Part shown: piece by piece, positions 1 to 13,440 of the stretch
How the letters are laid out: every line of letters starts with the position of its first letter
Numbering within the stretch: position 1 is the first letter of the stretch
Assembly: GCA_940671915.1 (NCBI GenBank)
Contig: CALNVZ010003434.1
Location: 10,880,043 to 10,944,042 of the forward strand
DNA from: Paracentrotus lividus
Taxonomy: Eukaryota; Echinodermata; Echinoidea; Camarodonta; Echinidae
Direction of reading: 5' to 3'
DNA: 64,000 bases
Notes under the pieces: generated by a model
Seen by the model: the letters and a program-made list of their open reading frames with translations, nothing else
What the model was told of the DNA's origin: nothing
Database searches by the model: none
Made by a program: the position numbers and the translations under genes

Positions 1-125
1 TCTTCTATCCTTCCTCTCTCTCTCTATCCTTATCCTTTCTCTCTCTCTCTCTCTCTCCTCTCTCTTTTCTCTCTTCTCTATCTCTCTCTTCCTCCTCTCT
101 CCCTTCCTCGTCTTTCTCTCCAAAT
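1..125. repeat. CT-rich simple repeat
   Basis: Almost pure pyrimidine sequence dominated by CT dinucleotides, running off the left edge of the window so its true length is unknown. It is an interrupted microsatellite with no coding potential. Confidence 0.95.
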
Positions 126-1493
126 GTCTATGTAACCATTCTTTCTTCCACGAGGATCAAGAACGGTGGTAATAGTCCCTATGCTAATTTTAACCCGATG
201 GGCAGTCTATCGTATTTTCATTTCTACATAATCATTTCCAAGTCACACGATTTATTTTCATTGTAATCATGGGATTTTACGTATATTATATAGCAATAAA
301 TCCTGTACTCTCTTCTATTGTTTTAAATACTCGTTGCACCAGTTTTTTCAATATGATGTAAAGTCAATGTCCTCTACGGACCTCGGTCAATCCTCAAAAT
401 GAAAATTCCATGGTCAATCAGTTTCTCTGGACTGGTATTAGTAATGAATTGGAAAACTCGGCGACCATTCAAATAATTTTCACGACCTTAATCTCCCACA
501 TTGTGTGTCATACGTTTTTCTGCTTCTCAAAACATCTGCCTTTATAGCGTGCGCACGATTTTGATCTGTAGGCTTTAAAAATAATTTTTCCTTTATTCCA
601 GATTTTCATATTATTAAACACTTGTAAACGATTTTTACATCATGTGATTATAATCAGGGTTACTGGTAATCCGAAGATAACACGACAATAATTTGTTTGG
701 CAAGCCCATAAGGAGCTTATTGCCATCTTAGTGATGTTCCGGTTAAGAGACAGAAGGGCGCCTATTTATGTAGCAAAGTCCAATGGTAATAAGCGCCCTT
801 CTGGCTCCAATGGAACAGTCCTTGATCTGCATAGCGCTCTTCTGGCTCCAAGGACGAATTATGTTCCTCCGACAATTATCCATGTTTTTATTTCGTCTAA
901 AGATGTAGGGTTATGGGTAAGGGTTGCGATAGTGTTTTTATGTTAGGTTTAATAGGGTAGGGTATAGTGGGTTTAACCAGGTTGAAGTTAGTGATTGGAT
1001 TAGTGCAATAATCACCGAGCAATTGTTCGTGGAAACCTTTGATGCATTTCCATGATAATGTCAATTATATGTCCGAGTATTTCAGGATGATTATGATCAT
1101 GGAATTGTATAAAAAGAGCATATCTGTCATGTTCCACTAGAATGATTGTAGTATATTGGAGCCACAAAACGATTCGTGATAAAGGTCGCTGAATTTTTTC
1201 TTGTAATGAGAATTAATATATTGCATCGGCAATAACAATCAGATGGCATATATCATGCATGACCAGTGGCATCTATGTTTGCATAGCATTGCAAATCGAG
1301 ATAGAATCTACTACATAAAGTTTCAACAATAATGTCAATAGTCGACGTTGAGAATCTTTTCGCCCTTTCGCAATTAATTATATTTGTGTGTATATGTGGG
1401 TATACTTGAAAATATATGTCCGTTTAACTAACTGCTGATTACAGCACGCTCAATGATCAATTCAAAATAGGGCCATACAATTGAGAATAAATA
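126..1493. other. Non-coding, no gene seen
   Basis: AT-rich sequence with no supported gene. A small inverted and direct repeat surrounds GCGCCCTTCTGG: its reverse complement is near 752-762, direct copies start near 793 and 833, and the second direct copy has one change. The 71-codon frame at 731-946 lies over these repeats and has no recognisable domain. Confidence 0.6.
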
Positions 1494-1545
1494 GAGTGAG
1501 AGAGTGAGAAAGAAAGAGAGAGAGAGAGAAGAGAGAGAGAGGTTT
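1494..1545. repeat. GA microsatellite
   Basis: Interrupted GA dinucleotide run. It is one of more than a dozen GA/CT tracts scattered over the window. Confidence 0.9.
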
Positions 1546-4289
1546 ATAACTTTTAAAAAATGAATAAAATGATTTAATTTCGTTTTATTTTAAAACAAAA
1601 AAATCTTAGGAAACAAGGTAGCTCAAAAAATAATTATTTTTCATTGAAATACAATACATTTATGGGTAATCGGCCTATGTTTGGACAAAGTTCCGAATGA
1701 CTGTATATTTTTTCGGCTTTCTAGCTGTGATTCGTTATTTGTACTTTCTCAGCAATAAAGGAATGGTAAAATTGGAATGAACAAAATTGTGGTGATCAGA
1801 TATCACTTTTGAGCAAACAATTTTTTGTCTATCGATAGTTGCTTTGGTGTCATGTATAGTAACAAACTAATGATGACATTTTGCTTTTTACAACTTCGAA
1901 GTGGGGAATCCATTATTGTGAAATATCCATTTTGGATTTAAGCAAATCATCGACATGATAGAACTCGATATGGGTCGACTTTATCATACTTGTCATTTTT
2001 CATATACTACTAGAACCATCTGTTTGCTCGGCGTACGTGCTGTTATAATGTCAACCCGTCAGTCCTCATGCAGACTCTCTTTACTCTTGGCTATCATCTA
2101 TACACGCATGGAATTTATTCATGTCACTGCGACACCAACGCGCCAGTTTTATCCACATGCTATACCATACTGTACACAAACGAAATAAATATCGGATCTA
2201 AGTAAATAAACAAGCCCCCTGCTTATTCGCAACCAAAAATGAAGAAAAGGAGGGTAGTCTGAGAATAAAAAAAAATAATTGGGGAGATGTCAGTGTTTGT
2301 AAAAGCATCTATTAAATCGTGAGTCTGAGACGTGTCATATCTGCCATTGCGATCGCAGCGATCATTCCACATAACGGCGGAAGTTTTCGCTTTTCGTGGA
2401 TGCAGATCGACAGAAAGAAACGATAATGATGCGATAGCTCTACTTAAGAGCATTATTGCTCAATTCGAAGGGTAATCGAAAGGTACTGTTTGTATGATCG
2501 ATAGATGGCTTAAAGTATGGGTTTTATCTTTTCCGTAGAAGAATTGTTGGTTTTTACGATCTTTTTTGGCAATTCAAAAGAAAATAATTGTTCTTAGTGT
2601 AGTTTGACACTGTATATTTCATCTCAATAATCTCCACCCTTTATTCCAATTAAGTATATAATAATAATAATGATTAATATAGATGGATGATATCAGTTTG
2701 CCTACAAGTTATAAATTAAAAATATCTATCAATTTGGGGACAACAAACTCAAATAAACAACACTGATTATTATATGAAAGTATACATTTTCAAAGGCTCT
2801 CTGTATTCATACTTCAGAAGGTATAATTAGTAGTGATTAGCTATGACCATATGTCCCCAATTTTCGATGCGTTAGCCATACGTGTTTGACCTATGGCGAG
2901 AAGAGGTCATATTTATTCTAAGGTATAGCCTAGCATTTCAAGTGGGCATGATAGAATATCGCCTTCATAAAAGGAAGAATCAAGGCCAACTAGATGACAT
3001 AATCCGGAACTATTTTACAAAAATGGAACCAGTTCGTTATATCTAAAAGTCGTTCATTTTCTCTTAGAAAGTATTAAAAGGGTACCTACAGATGACAGAG
3101 GACCACTCTATGAAAAAAAAAAAAAAAAGGGTTAAGCGTTTCATTTTTCCTGGAAACTGTGGTGGGGTGCTCGTACTATAAAAGGGATGGCAACAAAAGC
3201 AAAAAACCAACTAGAACGTTCACTTCCACTGTATGGATGTAGTCACCGGCATGCATTTACATGCAAACAATAAACCCATGCATCGCCTACTCAAATATAC
3301 ACAGGCAGAAGGACAGCAAAATTTTCATAATAAACAGCTTTCGAAATTGTCTTTGGCCAGTGGTAAATATCAATCATTTTTTATTCCTAATTGGTGCGTT
3401 TCTTCCTTAAGAAATATTACCAGAAATTCACTTCTCCTGTTGGAAAAAAAATTGATATAATAAAAACTACAGCGTGTTCAAAGTGATGCTTTGTGTGATG
3501 TGTGTTATGACTGGAATATCTCATGATTGGAATAGATTCAGATAAGGAGAAGTGGATATCTATAAAATTTCACTATTTTTGAACAAAAAAAGTAATTGGG
3601 GTGAAAACAAAGAACAATGTTTACCAGGCCATTTAAGTTTTAAATTACTTACCTGTCTAACATCAGCTCTGAGCCAGCACCAGCCATGAATAGCACTTAT
3701 CTAGGGTGTTCCTATTGAAACATGCTCTATGGAGTATTATTTCCACGGGTGGTCATATGGATCACATACGTAAGATACATGTCAACCATCAGTTTTGTAC
3801 TGCATAAATTGTATTCTTTGTAATAAATCTACTCAATTGTGTTACTATAAATCTTTCATTTGGAATACACACATAGAAAATGTTTGAATATGTTTGGTTT
3901 AATAAATCAAAGACAAAAGAACCATAAACTTGAGCTTTATTGCATTTTCTGCTTTGTTGAAACTTGTAAAAGTGATCTATGCAGCTCATTGGTAATCTGA
4001 GACATTCTTTGGGTCATATTCTTTGAAACGGAACATCCAATTTGTGATACATTCAAGACCAAATGTTTCTTACAAATCTCTAATTCAAAATAAGCCTAGC
4101 AAACAACTTTAAAATAACTTCAAAATTTTAGTGGATACCCTAATATAAAGGTAGAGGTAACCAAAAAAAATTGTTTTAAAGTCCAAGTTATGTGAACTGC
4201 TTTGGACTTAATTTTGTTTCATGCCAGTTCGTTCCGGATGTGATCACACCGTCATTTAATACATGTGAACATACTGGGAATTGAATTTG
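1546..4289. other. Non-coding, no gene seen
   Basis: AT-rich sequence. A run of 16 or so A residues sits near 3,113. The open frames here (for example 1955-2188, 3233-3460) are short, have no domain signature and no splice context, and are treated as chance. Confidence 0.6.
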
Positions 4290-4620
4290 TTTAAAGCTAT
4301 ATCGTCTTAATAGATGTCAAAACACTTTTGCATAATGTTGTTTACATTTCGTCATAAGTAGATGAGCAACACTTTTGACATTTGTTTTAAACGGCATTCC
4401 GTCTTAAGTAAATGTGAACATATTTTTATTTACTGTGTTATAAAATCATTTCGACTTAAGTAGTTTTGTATTCTAGATATGAACATCCCGTGACTTAAGT
4501 TGCTTAATTAGTTTCGAAATTGAGATATGAAATTACGGAGCATGACGTTTTAAAGCCAGTTCGTCTTAATGTAGTGTGAAATACTACGACTTATTTACGG
4601 CATTTTGTCATGTCGTAACT
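4290..4620. repeat. Degenerate minisatellite, TTCGTCTTAAGTA-type motif
   Basis: The motif CGTCTTAAGTA or a close variant recurs at about 4,302, 4,350, 4,399, 4,449, 4,490 and 4,568, with spacings of about 40-80 bp. Intervening sequence includes repeated 'gtgaaca' and 'tttaa' words. It looks like an old decayed tandem repeat. A loosely similar string of 'TTTGGTCTAATTA' and 'TTTCGTCTTA' words occurs at 24,120-24,205. Confidence 0.5.
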
Positions 4621-6159
4621 TCTTTCTTTTCCTCTTTTCTTCTTTTCTGTCTACTTTCTCGTGTCTTCGCCTATTTCTATTTATACTTTATATTTATTTG
4701 CAACGTAATCCGTTTCGCCAAATGCTGCATTAATTCCACTGACCGCTTAGATCGTTTCTGAGTAAAATGGCAAGGCAAATGCATCTTCTTTTCTCCAATG
4801 TTCTCTCTTAACGCCCACCTGATACGCACTGTTAACATTAGCGAACACAGCACGTGACAATCGACCAATCAAGATAAACACACGATCAGAGCGGGCAATA
4901 GCAACATTTGCTACGAACGGTCAATAGTTTTTGTTGTGTATGAGGTTTCATTAACGTGGTGTGGCTAGGCAGCGCTAACCCTACACATTCATAGTGACAC
5001 GCTGTCACCTTTCCTATGGGGGCGACCCTCGTCCATCGCCTTGCGAGCTGCGGCGCAGGCAGGGCTGTGACGGACTGCTTGCCTGCATGCTGTCACGGGC
5101 ATGACTGAGTGGGGTTTTTGAAAATCTTGTCCACGGTACCCCGCCTCCATCCATTATGGAATTAAGTGCTTATTTCATTCATCAGTGTTGGGAGATCATA
5201 CGATGAACAAATGTTCTAAACGCAACGCATCTAACAAGCTGACCATATCGCGATTGTATACGTATTTGTATATCTCAGTTGTACCATTGATGGCCCAATT
5301 CCCTCTTTAAGGTCTAGTATTAGAAATAAAACAGGTGTTGAATTTATTGTAGCCTGTTTACTGAGGCTAAGTTTTCGACTGATGATATTTAAAGATGACC
5401 CCAAATCTTTAAAGCAACGCAACTTTAAACATAGACGACCATCTCCGATTGTTATACATATAATCAGTTTCCTTGCAATATACAGCCTCCTCTGGCTTTC
5501 CTATTTTCAGCGTTGGATAAACTCGTGTTGGTTACCGGTATCATTCCGTTTTATTAAATATAGTGAATAAACATCATAATGAAAAAATCAATGTATAACA
5601 AATATTATACAAACAATAATAGTTAAGACCAGTAATAATACGCAGTCAATCTTGGTCTCTAATGTGGCATGAACACTCATGGTATTATTACATTAAAACA
5701 CTTGTTAGATTTTTTTCTTCTCAAACTAAGTTGGGCAAATATAAAATGCAACAATGATTCATGTCCTCTTAAACGGTTATGATTCTTCCGATTGAACATG
5801 AGTGCATTCATCTTTAGCCTATTAATCGAGTTACGATTAAGTTTTTCACGACGGAGCCAAATGTCTAAGCCGTGGGTCCGAAAGCAAACAACATGGGTGA
5901 CCGGCTGGTCCCATTCCTGAAAAAAAAATCCAACGAGTCCACTCCTTTTGTGTTTTGATGTAATACAACAATTTGATAAATGGTGGTTTTTAAGCCCTAT
6001 TGATTAAAATAATAAATAATTCAAGTAAATACAGAAAGAATGATTGAATACGATTCGTAATCAGGATGCAAATATTTTAAAAATCTTTCTCTTTTTTTTT
6101 TTTAAATTACTATAAGAGCTGCAGTAAGGAAGGCACAGGCCTCATCGCCCAAATAAAGG
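4621..6159. other. Non-coding, includes a GC-richer patch
   Basis: No gene is supported. About 4,960-5,150 is clearly richer in G+C than its surroundings, with several CpG dinucleotides and the word GCGAGCTGCGGCGCAGGC. This could be a regulatory patch or a diverged repeat; the sequence alone does not decide. Confidence 0.5.
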
Positions 6160-6209
6160 TCAGAGAAAGAGGAAGAAGAGAGAGAAAGAGAGGAGAGAGA
6201 CAAACAGAC

Positions 6210-6250
<41 letters not shown>

Positions 6251-6282
6251 AGGGGGTGGGGGTGGGAGAAAAACGGAGAGAT
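6160..6282. repeat. GA microsatellite with G-rich end
   Basis: Long purine tract of GA repeats ending in a GGGGGTGGGGGTGGG-type segment. The open frames on the minus strand over it (Ser/Leu-rich) are translations of the repeat. Confidence 0.93.
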
Positions 6283-7009
6283 GGAAAAGAGAGCCTATCC
6301 CTATCCACGCAGGTTTCACTCTTCTTTGATTATATTCACATCATATTTAAGAACACATTCAACATGTGATTACAAAATTAATGAATGGGAAATGTTTTAA
6401 AAAAGACTAAATTAAATGACTATTGACTTTGGTGTTGAAAATGAAAGTGAAACCACATCCCCTTTTCAAAATGTTTATTATCTATATTTAAAGCAACCGT
6501 GGCTTTAAGGATGTCAAAAATAATCATAAACGTAAATGCAATTCTCTTAAAACCTTCCTTTGGACGCACGTGGCTTAAATGCCCTTTCTAGACATCCATG
6601 GTGCCGGACTCATTTGTAATATAAAGCATTGATCTCATTGCAAAAGGTCTTTCATTCCATCGTTTTGTGCTGTTCAGTATTGCTTCCAAGTAACGCTAGT
6701 ATTTTTTCCTGTTAATCAGATGTGTAGTGCCAATGGTAACCGTGTTTTCTAGAAGCATGGAGCCAAATTTAAATCACTTTCACATTCCGTCACCACATAC
6801 AAGGGTCCCTTATTATAACTTGAATTAATTGCATGATACGATTAGAAATAAGTATTTTTACAGTTTCTACTGAGATGTGGATTTTGACGCTTTTTATGCG
6901 AAGTATGGGATGTAGTCTTTGGTGCTCAGAACCATCGGACTATGATGTATCCTCTGGCTGGCTTATTTACAGGCTTAAGCATAAACATGACCCATGCATC
7001 CTCCGTCCG
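6283..7009. other. Non-coding, no gene seen
   Basis: AT-rich with no recognisable element. The frame at 6833-7039 has no domain and no splice context. Confidence 0.55.
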
Positions 7010-7400
7010 ACATGCTGTCCTACATCCTGCTCCTCATGATTGCATAAATTTATACCACCCTTAACCCCCACCAAATAATGCTCCTCGATCTCCATCACCC
7101 ATTAATGTCGCTTTTTCTGACAGACCTCCTCGTTGACCACCTCTCAAACTCCTCACACACATAGCTACTCTATGATTACATTATACTTTAACATTCATCT
7201 GCACGATTTACTCTTACCAATTCCAGAAGAAAAGAAGGCCGCAATGTTTCGCAGACACATCTGCTTCTTTTCCACTCCCGTCCCCGTGCGCCCCCCCGGA
7301 GCACCGGCACACCCCCCTCCCCGCCCCACGTTCATCCCCTCCCCCCTCATCCCGCCCACTGCGGCCTCCACCCCCTCCACCCCATCCATCCCCTACTCAT
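7010..7400. repeat. C-rich tract
   Basis: Dense C-runs on the + strand, strongest at 7,276-7,385, where at least seven tracts of three to seven C residues fall within about 110 bp (CCCCCCC, CCCCCC, CCCC and CCCCTCCCCCC among them). The minus strand therefore has consecutive G-tracts compatible with G-quadruplex folding. The Pro-rich frame at 7133-7438 and the Gly-rich minus-strand frame are by-products of composition. Confidence 0.8.
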
Positions 7401-8615
7401 ATTATCTTTTCATTCTACATCGATTCATCGATGATTGATATTATTCCCTCCCACGTCCCCTAACTTTATACACCCAGTATATTATATACCCACCCACCTT
7501 CCATTATTATTCAATTTCTATTTTACAATATTTAAAAGTCTCCACCATCCATTGCAATATCTCTTCGTCTACTCGACGGCATTTATCATTTTTGTTCACT
7601 AGTTAACGTAATATGCAATCCCCCTCTCCCACCCCACTCCACTACCCATAAAAATTGTACCCTAACCCCTCCCCTCTCAAATATTCTTTTCCTAGATATC
7701 ATGTCTCGCCAACCTGCATATTAGGGAGGTTTTCGAATTTGGTCGACGTGCACCTCAACAAGATTGGAGGAAGAATGGAAGCTTTTGACAGATAAATCAT
7801 AGTATGGTGGCTTCTTTTGAGCTATGTGTGATGGCTCAAAGCCATTGTAGGTCGTAGGTTTGAATTGAGAACGTGAAATGGCTCGTCTCGTGCTTATAGC
7901 TTCAGCTGTCCAGGATACGATACGTCACCATTTGAGATATCAGAGGGCGTAACGCGTGAAGAAACTACCTATTATCAGTTTAATTGGGTTTGTCAAAACT
8001 TGCATTCTTTCAGGTCAACCTCGTTGACGCGGCACATTCGACGTCCAATTTGGAAGCTTCCTTATTTAACGTCATCTCTGGCGGTGCGTCACTGTGGCAA
8101 CAAATTTTTATCCCTTATTCCTTTCCTCTTCCATGTCTTCGACATTCTTCCTCCTCCTCGCTCACTCGCCCATTCCCATCTTTATACATCTTACCAGATA
8201 GCAAATGATGAAATCAGTTATGCTAAACTTCACTCCTTTCTGTCGTACTTCAACTATTCAATGTCGACGAGAACGAACTTGTGCGTATGTCCCAATGTTT
8301 TAGGAGGGGTCATAGAATTTATGGGGACGTTTTGTGGAATAACGAGTGGGCGTCTGTATTGGGATAGGGAAGATACAACATCAAAACAGTGGAGTCAAGT
8401 AAATGCTAGACGCGAGTTGACATGACGGTTGAAATGCATAGTCAATTTCAGATGGACATAAGTGGGACTTCAAAAACAATATTGTATAATGTAACTTGAT
8501 CAAGTGAATTTGCGCTGGCGAGTTTATGAGTGAGGGCTTCAAAGGATTTCTTCTTGAGTTAAACAGACATAATTCTGATGATGTGTTTATTTATTTACGC
8601 GAAAACTATTTTGTC

Positions 8616-8617
<2 letters not shown>
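7401..8617. other. Non-coding, no gene seen
   Basis: Mixed-composition sequence without a recognisable gene or repeat. The 141-codon frame at 8000-8425 is the longest here. It shows no domain, has erratic composition and overlaps another frame in a different phase, so I do not call it a gene. Confidence 0.5.

Positions 8618-8652
<35 letters not shown>
8618..8652. repeat. Poly-A run
   Basis: Uninterrupted run of about 33-35 A residues. It could be the tail of an old retroposed sequence, but no target-site duplication or recognisable body was seen upstream. Confidence 0.9.
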
Positions 8653-8654
<2 letters not shown>

Positions 8655-9623
8655 CCAATTTCTTCATCCTCATATAACTTGTAATGCATTTAATGCTGAA
8701 AATGATTTTATAAATTCTCGAAAAAGAATACCTTGATTTCTTTTCCTGAAAATATCAAAGTCAGCTTTTTCAGGAATGCGTAATGACGAAAGTTTTAATG
8801 TTTTAAATCCGTCGAAGCTTAATTTTATGGCAGTTTTTATACACGATTTTCCAAATTGATTTGAATCATTTAAATATCTTAGTTACTTTTTTTTTTCTGT
8901 TTTTTCTCCGGCAAAACAAGCCTAAACTTTTCAGTATCATAATTATTCCCCAATGATTTTTTCTTTAAATACATTAGATTATGTTCTTCCTTTTTTTTCC
9001 TACTTGATTTGGCCACCTTCGCCTGATACATTACAATGTATGAGTTTAAATTTTTAGTTTAACTTTAAACTTTAACTTAACTTTAACTTTAGTTTAACTT
9101 TATTTTTTAAGTTAAATAATTCATCAATTACTGTTCTGCTAAAGTTGATGTGATTTAATTCCTGATTTTGCCATTTCTGTTCTTCCAAGATCTTATGCTT
9201 TGCTCTCAAATTATTATTACTGAAGCACCAGAAATTGATTATTGGAATTGTGCTTTGCATTTCGGTGATGATGTAAACCCTTTTTTTGCGGTGCTCCACA
9301 AAGGGTTACAAGCTTAAATGTTGCAAATGGAATGCAAGGAAGATAAACTTATCTAGGTTGGAGGGGGGGGGAGCTTGCTTCCCTATTGCAAGGTCAACAT
9401 TTAAAGATTTGACTAAGACGATTATGTTAGTTGAGCGGATTTTTGGTCGATCCTCGAAAAGGCATATCCAACAAAATAGTGAGATTACACCCGATCACCT
9501 GCTAATCAGCGATCAGTGAAACTTAACGGTTCTATTTTCTAAGAAAACTTTTTCATGCAACCCTCATCCGGATACCAGAGTGGGGGCGAAGGTAGAATTA
9601 AATTTTCTATTTCTTATGGCAAG

Positions 9624-9629
<6 letters not shown>
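8653..9629. other. Non-coding; TTTAACTTTAA-rich patch
   Basis: AT-rich. Around 9,045-9,115 the words TTTAACTTTAA and TTAACTTTAAC recur many times, giving a short degenerate minisatellite. No gene is supported. Confidence 0.6.

Positions 9630-9661
<32 letters not shown>
9630..9661. repeat. Poly-A run
   Basis: About 30 uninterrupted A residues, followed by mixed-composition sequence. A third run of about 19 A residues sits near 10,106. Confidence 0.9.
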
Positions 9662-9663
<2 letters not shown>

Positions 9664-11096
9664 CTACCTCCGGCAGTATCAGATCTTATCAGCAGGCGGG
9701 GTTGTTTGGAAAGATGATAAAAAGCGTGAGACACTTTCTTTCGCTTAGCCGCTTCCCTTTTCTACGTCTGACTCGTGCAGGATTCTGCCCCTGTAAACGG
9801 CGCCTTGACTTAAATCAAGCCGCCTTGGACGGTTCTTAACAGACCAGATGCTTTATTCATGGGCGGATCAACTGTTACTTGCGAGGATTATTAACATTGC
9901 TGCTGTAAAACAGCCGACGCTTTATGTCGATCGCTTTCCGATATTCCATCCCAACATTACTAAGTTTCATGTCAGTTTCTTCTTTTATTCATGTTCTACG
10001 TGCACTAATCATGTGAATTTATCCCCTATTGTATAGGTTCTGAGTCAATAGAATATCATGTTATTTGCACTCAACATAGGCAGCGCCCCCATGGTAATTA
10101 ATGTAAAAAAAAAAAAAAAAAAAACATATTTTGTGTGAGGGAAAGAATGTGTTAAATTAGTTAGTATCCAAGGATGTCATCAAAATGTAATGTATACGTC
10201 ACATGAATTTGATTAGAAAAAATGGACCTACATTATTCACTTTACACCGTGACGTCCACAATGCAGAACAATAGATGGTCTGCTTATTTCCGAATCAATA
10301 ATCTAATATTAGATGAAAAAAATGTAAAGGCATAAAAAAGTCATTGCTAAAGGATATAAACGCCCAACGGTTTCACTTCTTCTTTATTTCATCTGTAGTT
10401 ATTAGTACGATTAGTATCCAGCCGTGAAAATATCATTCAGCAGCGTTGGAGAAGTTGGCACTATACCCGAATTTTAGCGCGCAAAATTTTGTGTCAGAAC
10501 CAATCTTTTTTTACAGCGCTCCCCGGGCACACGGCCTTGTTTATTGGCCTGATCAAAAGCTAAAAGGTGTAAAACATTATCTTCCTACGCCTTTTTTATC
10601 TTATCTTCCGACTATTCCAGTCGTTGGCTCAGAGTATGCCTCTTGCCTTCTCCTCCGATGTATTTCCTTTCTTTCAATTAAAAAAATGTTTTTATTGCGT
10701 GTTCGTATACCCGTCGTTTTACGCGGCCAATGCCATGTGGGCTGCATCACTGGAAGATGCAAATTGGCAATGCAAAGACACTTCGTAATTGTGTTTCACA
10801 CATCGAGTTTTGTTTGGTAACTGTTCGCTAATCTCATTTTTTCTCTTCGTCTTTTCTTTCTGGCAGGTTATTATGGAGATTTTTTCTTGTGACGGTATTA
10901 CTGGACGCTCAACTTTTTGAATGACTGGAAACTGACATTGTTTTCTGAAGAAAGATTACATGTAGCGGACCGTCGTGGACTCGTCGGAAAGCTAAAAAGA
11001 GAGGCGCAATTGGAAATGGTTATAACAGAATATTTAGGATTTTTTTGTGCAGGTGGGTAACGTCCATTTCTGCTTTCTTCAGAATTGAAATCTAAG
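9662..11096. other. Non-coding, higher-complexity stretch
   Basis: Unlike most of the window, 9,680-10,080 and 10,430-10,830 have few simple repeats and near-balanced composition. The frame at 10446-10820 (124 codons) has no recognisable domain. This is a place where conserved non-coding or unrecognised exonic sequence could lie, but nothing visible proves it. Confidence 0.4.
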
Positions 11097-11160
11097 GAGA
11101 GAAAGAGAGAGAGAGAGGGGGGGGGGGATGGAGATGAGAAGAGGAGAGAGAAATATAGGC
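11097..11160. repeat. GA microsatellite with poly-G
   Basis: GA repeats with an inserted run of about ten G residues, followed by more purine-rich sequence. Confidence 0.9.
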
Positions 11161-11394
11161 CGTATGTAACAATTTTTTTTTTGCGAGACAGAAAGAGACC
11201 GAGATAATTAGGTGAGAAAGAGGAGGATAGCGATATTGTTTTTCATGGTAACATTTGAATTGGATTGATTAAAATGATATGAAATTGTGATAAAAAGAGT
11301 ATTATAGATTATTAAGTTATTTTGTCATCATATTTGGTTAGATTAACGTGGTGCTGTATTAACCAAGTCAGGCATAGTTCTGCTGTGTTATAGT

Positions 11395-11395
11395 T

Positions 11396-11466
<71 letters not shown>

Positions 11467-11487
11467 TATATATATATATATATATTA
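11395..11487. repeat. AT microsatellite
   Basis: Nearly pure alternating TA/AT repeat of about 90 bp with a few slips. It is self-complementary and prone to slippage, so its assembled length may be unreliable. Confidence 0.95.
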
Positions 11488-13440
11488 AATATAATCGTTT
11501 AAATTAGAGCATTATCTCGTTGGAGTTGTGGGGGCATCAATTTATCAGGGAAATCTTTTCGAAGGGTGTTTTATACAAACAATTGCAGAATGCAAATGAA
11601 AAAATTAAATTCATTCAAGGTGTCGATCGAATTGAGACATTGTCAATGAATTTGTGTCAAGTAAATTATGGCATAAGCAATCAGGATATTATGAAAAGCG
11701 TGTACTCTCACGATAAAAGTAAGTTCTTGAAAGTTTGGAGTTTGTGTTATATGGAAACGACGAAAGCGTGGGAGATGATAATTCCCCCTGTTTTTTCAAG
11801 AAGAAAACTGAGCGTAGGAACGGAACATACTGACAACATATATAGATAGATTGAAAGATAAGAATGTATTAAATACATAACACGGAGACAGAAATACAAA
11901 CAGAAAGATAGATAGTATGATAAAGAGGTATGAGCGCTAGAGAGAGAGAGGGAGAGAGAGGAGAGAAGACATAAACTCAAAGATTAAGGAAAAAGAAGAG
12001 AGAGTTTACTCATAATGCATAAACGCGTTAGAGTTTACTGAATGACGACATCTAGACTTTAATTTTGGCGCCAAAAGGGCAATTTTAGGTCAAAAAAGTA
12101 GAAACGCGTCTCGTTGTCTGGGTAATTAAGGCAAAAGAGTAATTAGGGCAATTGTAACAGGAGGCTCTGGATTAATCTAGGACGTTCCCAATAGATGAAT
12201 TTATATTGGCTACTTGGACATTTTATTAAAAGCAGGTCGGTTTATAAAAATAAAAAAAATCGGAGTCGTTTTCTATTGAATTGCATCAATTAAAAAATAA
12301 AAATTAGGGAGGGAAGGGGGCGAAATATGAATGTAGAATGCAACACTGTCCTACAGTGGCGCGTCTGGCTAATCGATTAATTTTATGTTTGAAAATCACG
12401 CTGTGGTTTGTTATTTGGTAATTCACATTTTTTAATTAGACATATCGATGATTCCGCAGAATCAAATTATTTGACAAAATGTATATCATTGTTCAATTTG
12501 ATCGTAGCCGTTATTTCAGTCATTCTCTTTGTTCACACGAAATTATGATGTGTTTTTTTTTTTATTATTACATCATTTTTAATTTTCTCGTCAGTAATGT
12601 TTTGTATTCATTGTAAAGTTTATTGAGTGTGTTGGAAAAAAAATGAATTCAATTTAATTTTTGCGGGTCTCTCTCCTTTCTCTGCATCTCTCTCTTTCTC
12701 TTTTCTTCCTACTCCCGGTGTTATTTATTGTTTTTGCGAGCTGGAAACAACCAAGTGGTTATACTTTTGCGGTAAATTTTATATAACAGCTGAATTGCTG
12801 AATGTTTTAAATAGCGAGTGAGAAGTGCTAAGTTTTTACGTTATCAATATAATTTAGGTACCGCATTAAATTTTATTTTGATAAACACTCTCTTCTGTCC
12901 CATAAAATACATGCTTTGTTTGGTCCTTTATTTTTCCTTGCTTATGAATTTTTAAAGCTTCGACCACAAGTGTAACAGATGTCCCTACAATGATGTTTTG
13001 TCCACCTGGCCAGTTTTAAGGTTCTAAGAATCGTGTTTCGAGGATTCAAGCAAGAAAGAAAGAGAGAAAGAGAGAGAGGGGACGATTTTCCGTTTAGAAT
13101 GATGAAAGGGTGCGTATTATTCTTGCCGTAAAAATGGAGCCTTTCTTCGATTTATTTATGTCTTGAGTGCGTCCCGCTGTAATTCTAAATTTGTGGTTTT
13201 CTACTCTGTATTATACGTGATTGACCGTTTAATTGATATTCCAAACCTTTAAATGTTTCGGCGAATTAATTTCTTTGTTACTCATTCAATTCTGCTTCTG
13301 TTAACCAAATATCTACACCCTTAACCAAACCTTGGTTATTGTACCAAAGCGCGGCGTATCCAGGATTTGAATATAGGAGGGGTGGATGCCAGGGGCCCGA
13401 GAATGGGGAACGACGGAATTTTTTCTGATTTACAGTATTG
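11488..13440. other. Non-coding with short GA tracts
   Basis: AT-rich sequence with GA tracts at about 11,938-12,003 and 13,048-13,080. Around 13,351 the phrase GCGTATCCAGGATTTGAA followed by GGGGTGGATGCCAGGGG resembles the terminus of the CAGTGGCGGATCCAGG MITE family seen complete at 33,811, probably an old fragment. No gene is supported. Confidence 0.5.

Noticed and set aside
905..970. TAGGGTTATGGGTAAGGG-like words resembling telomeric repeats
   Set aside because: Only a few irregular G-rich words, no regular TTAGGG array.
8618..8652. Poly-A runs at 8.6, 9.6, 32.7 and 48.2 kb as processed pseudogene tails
   Set aside because: No retrocopied body or target-site duplication could be seen next to any of them.
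10446..10820. 124-codon frame
   Set aside because: No recognisable domain, no convincing splice or promoter context; kept only as part of a repeat-poor block.
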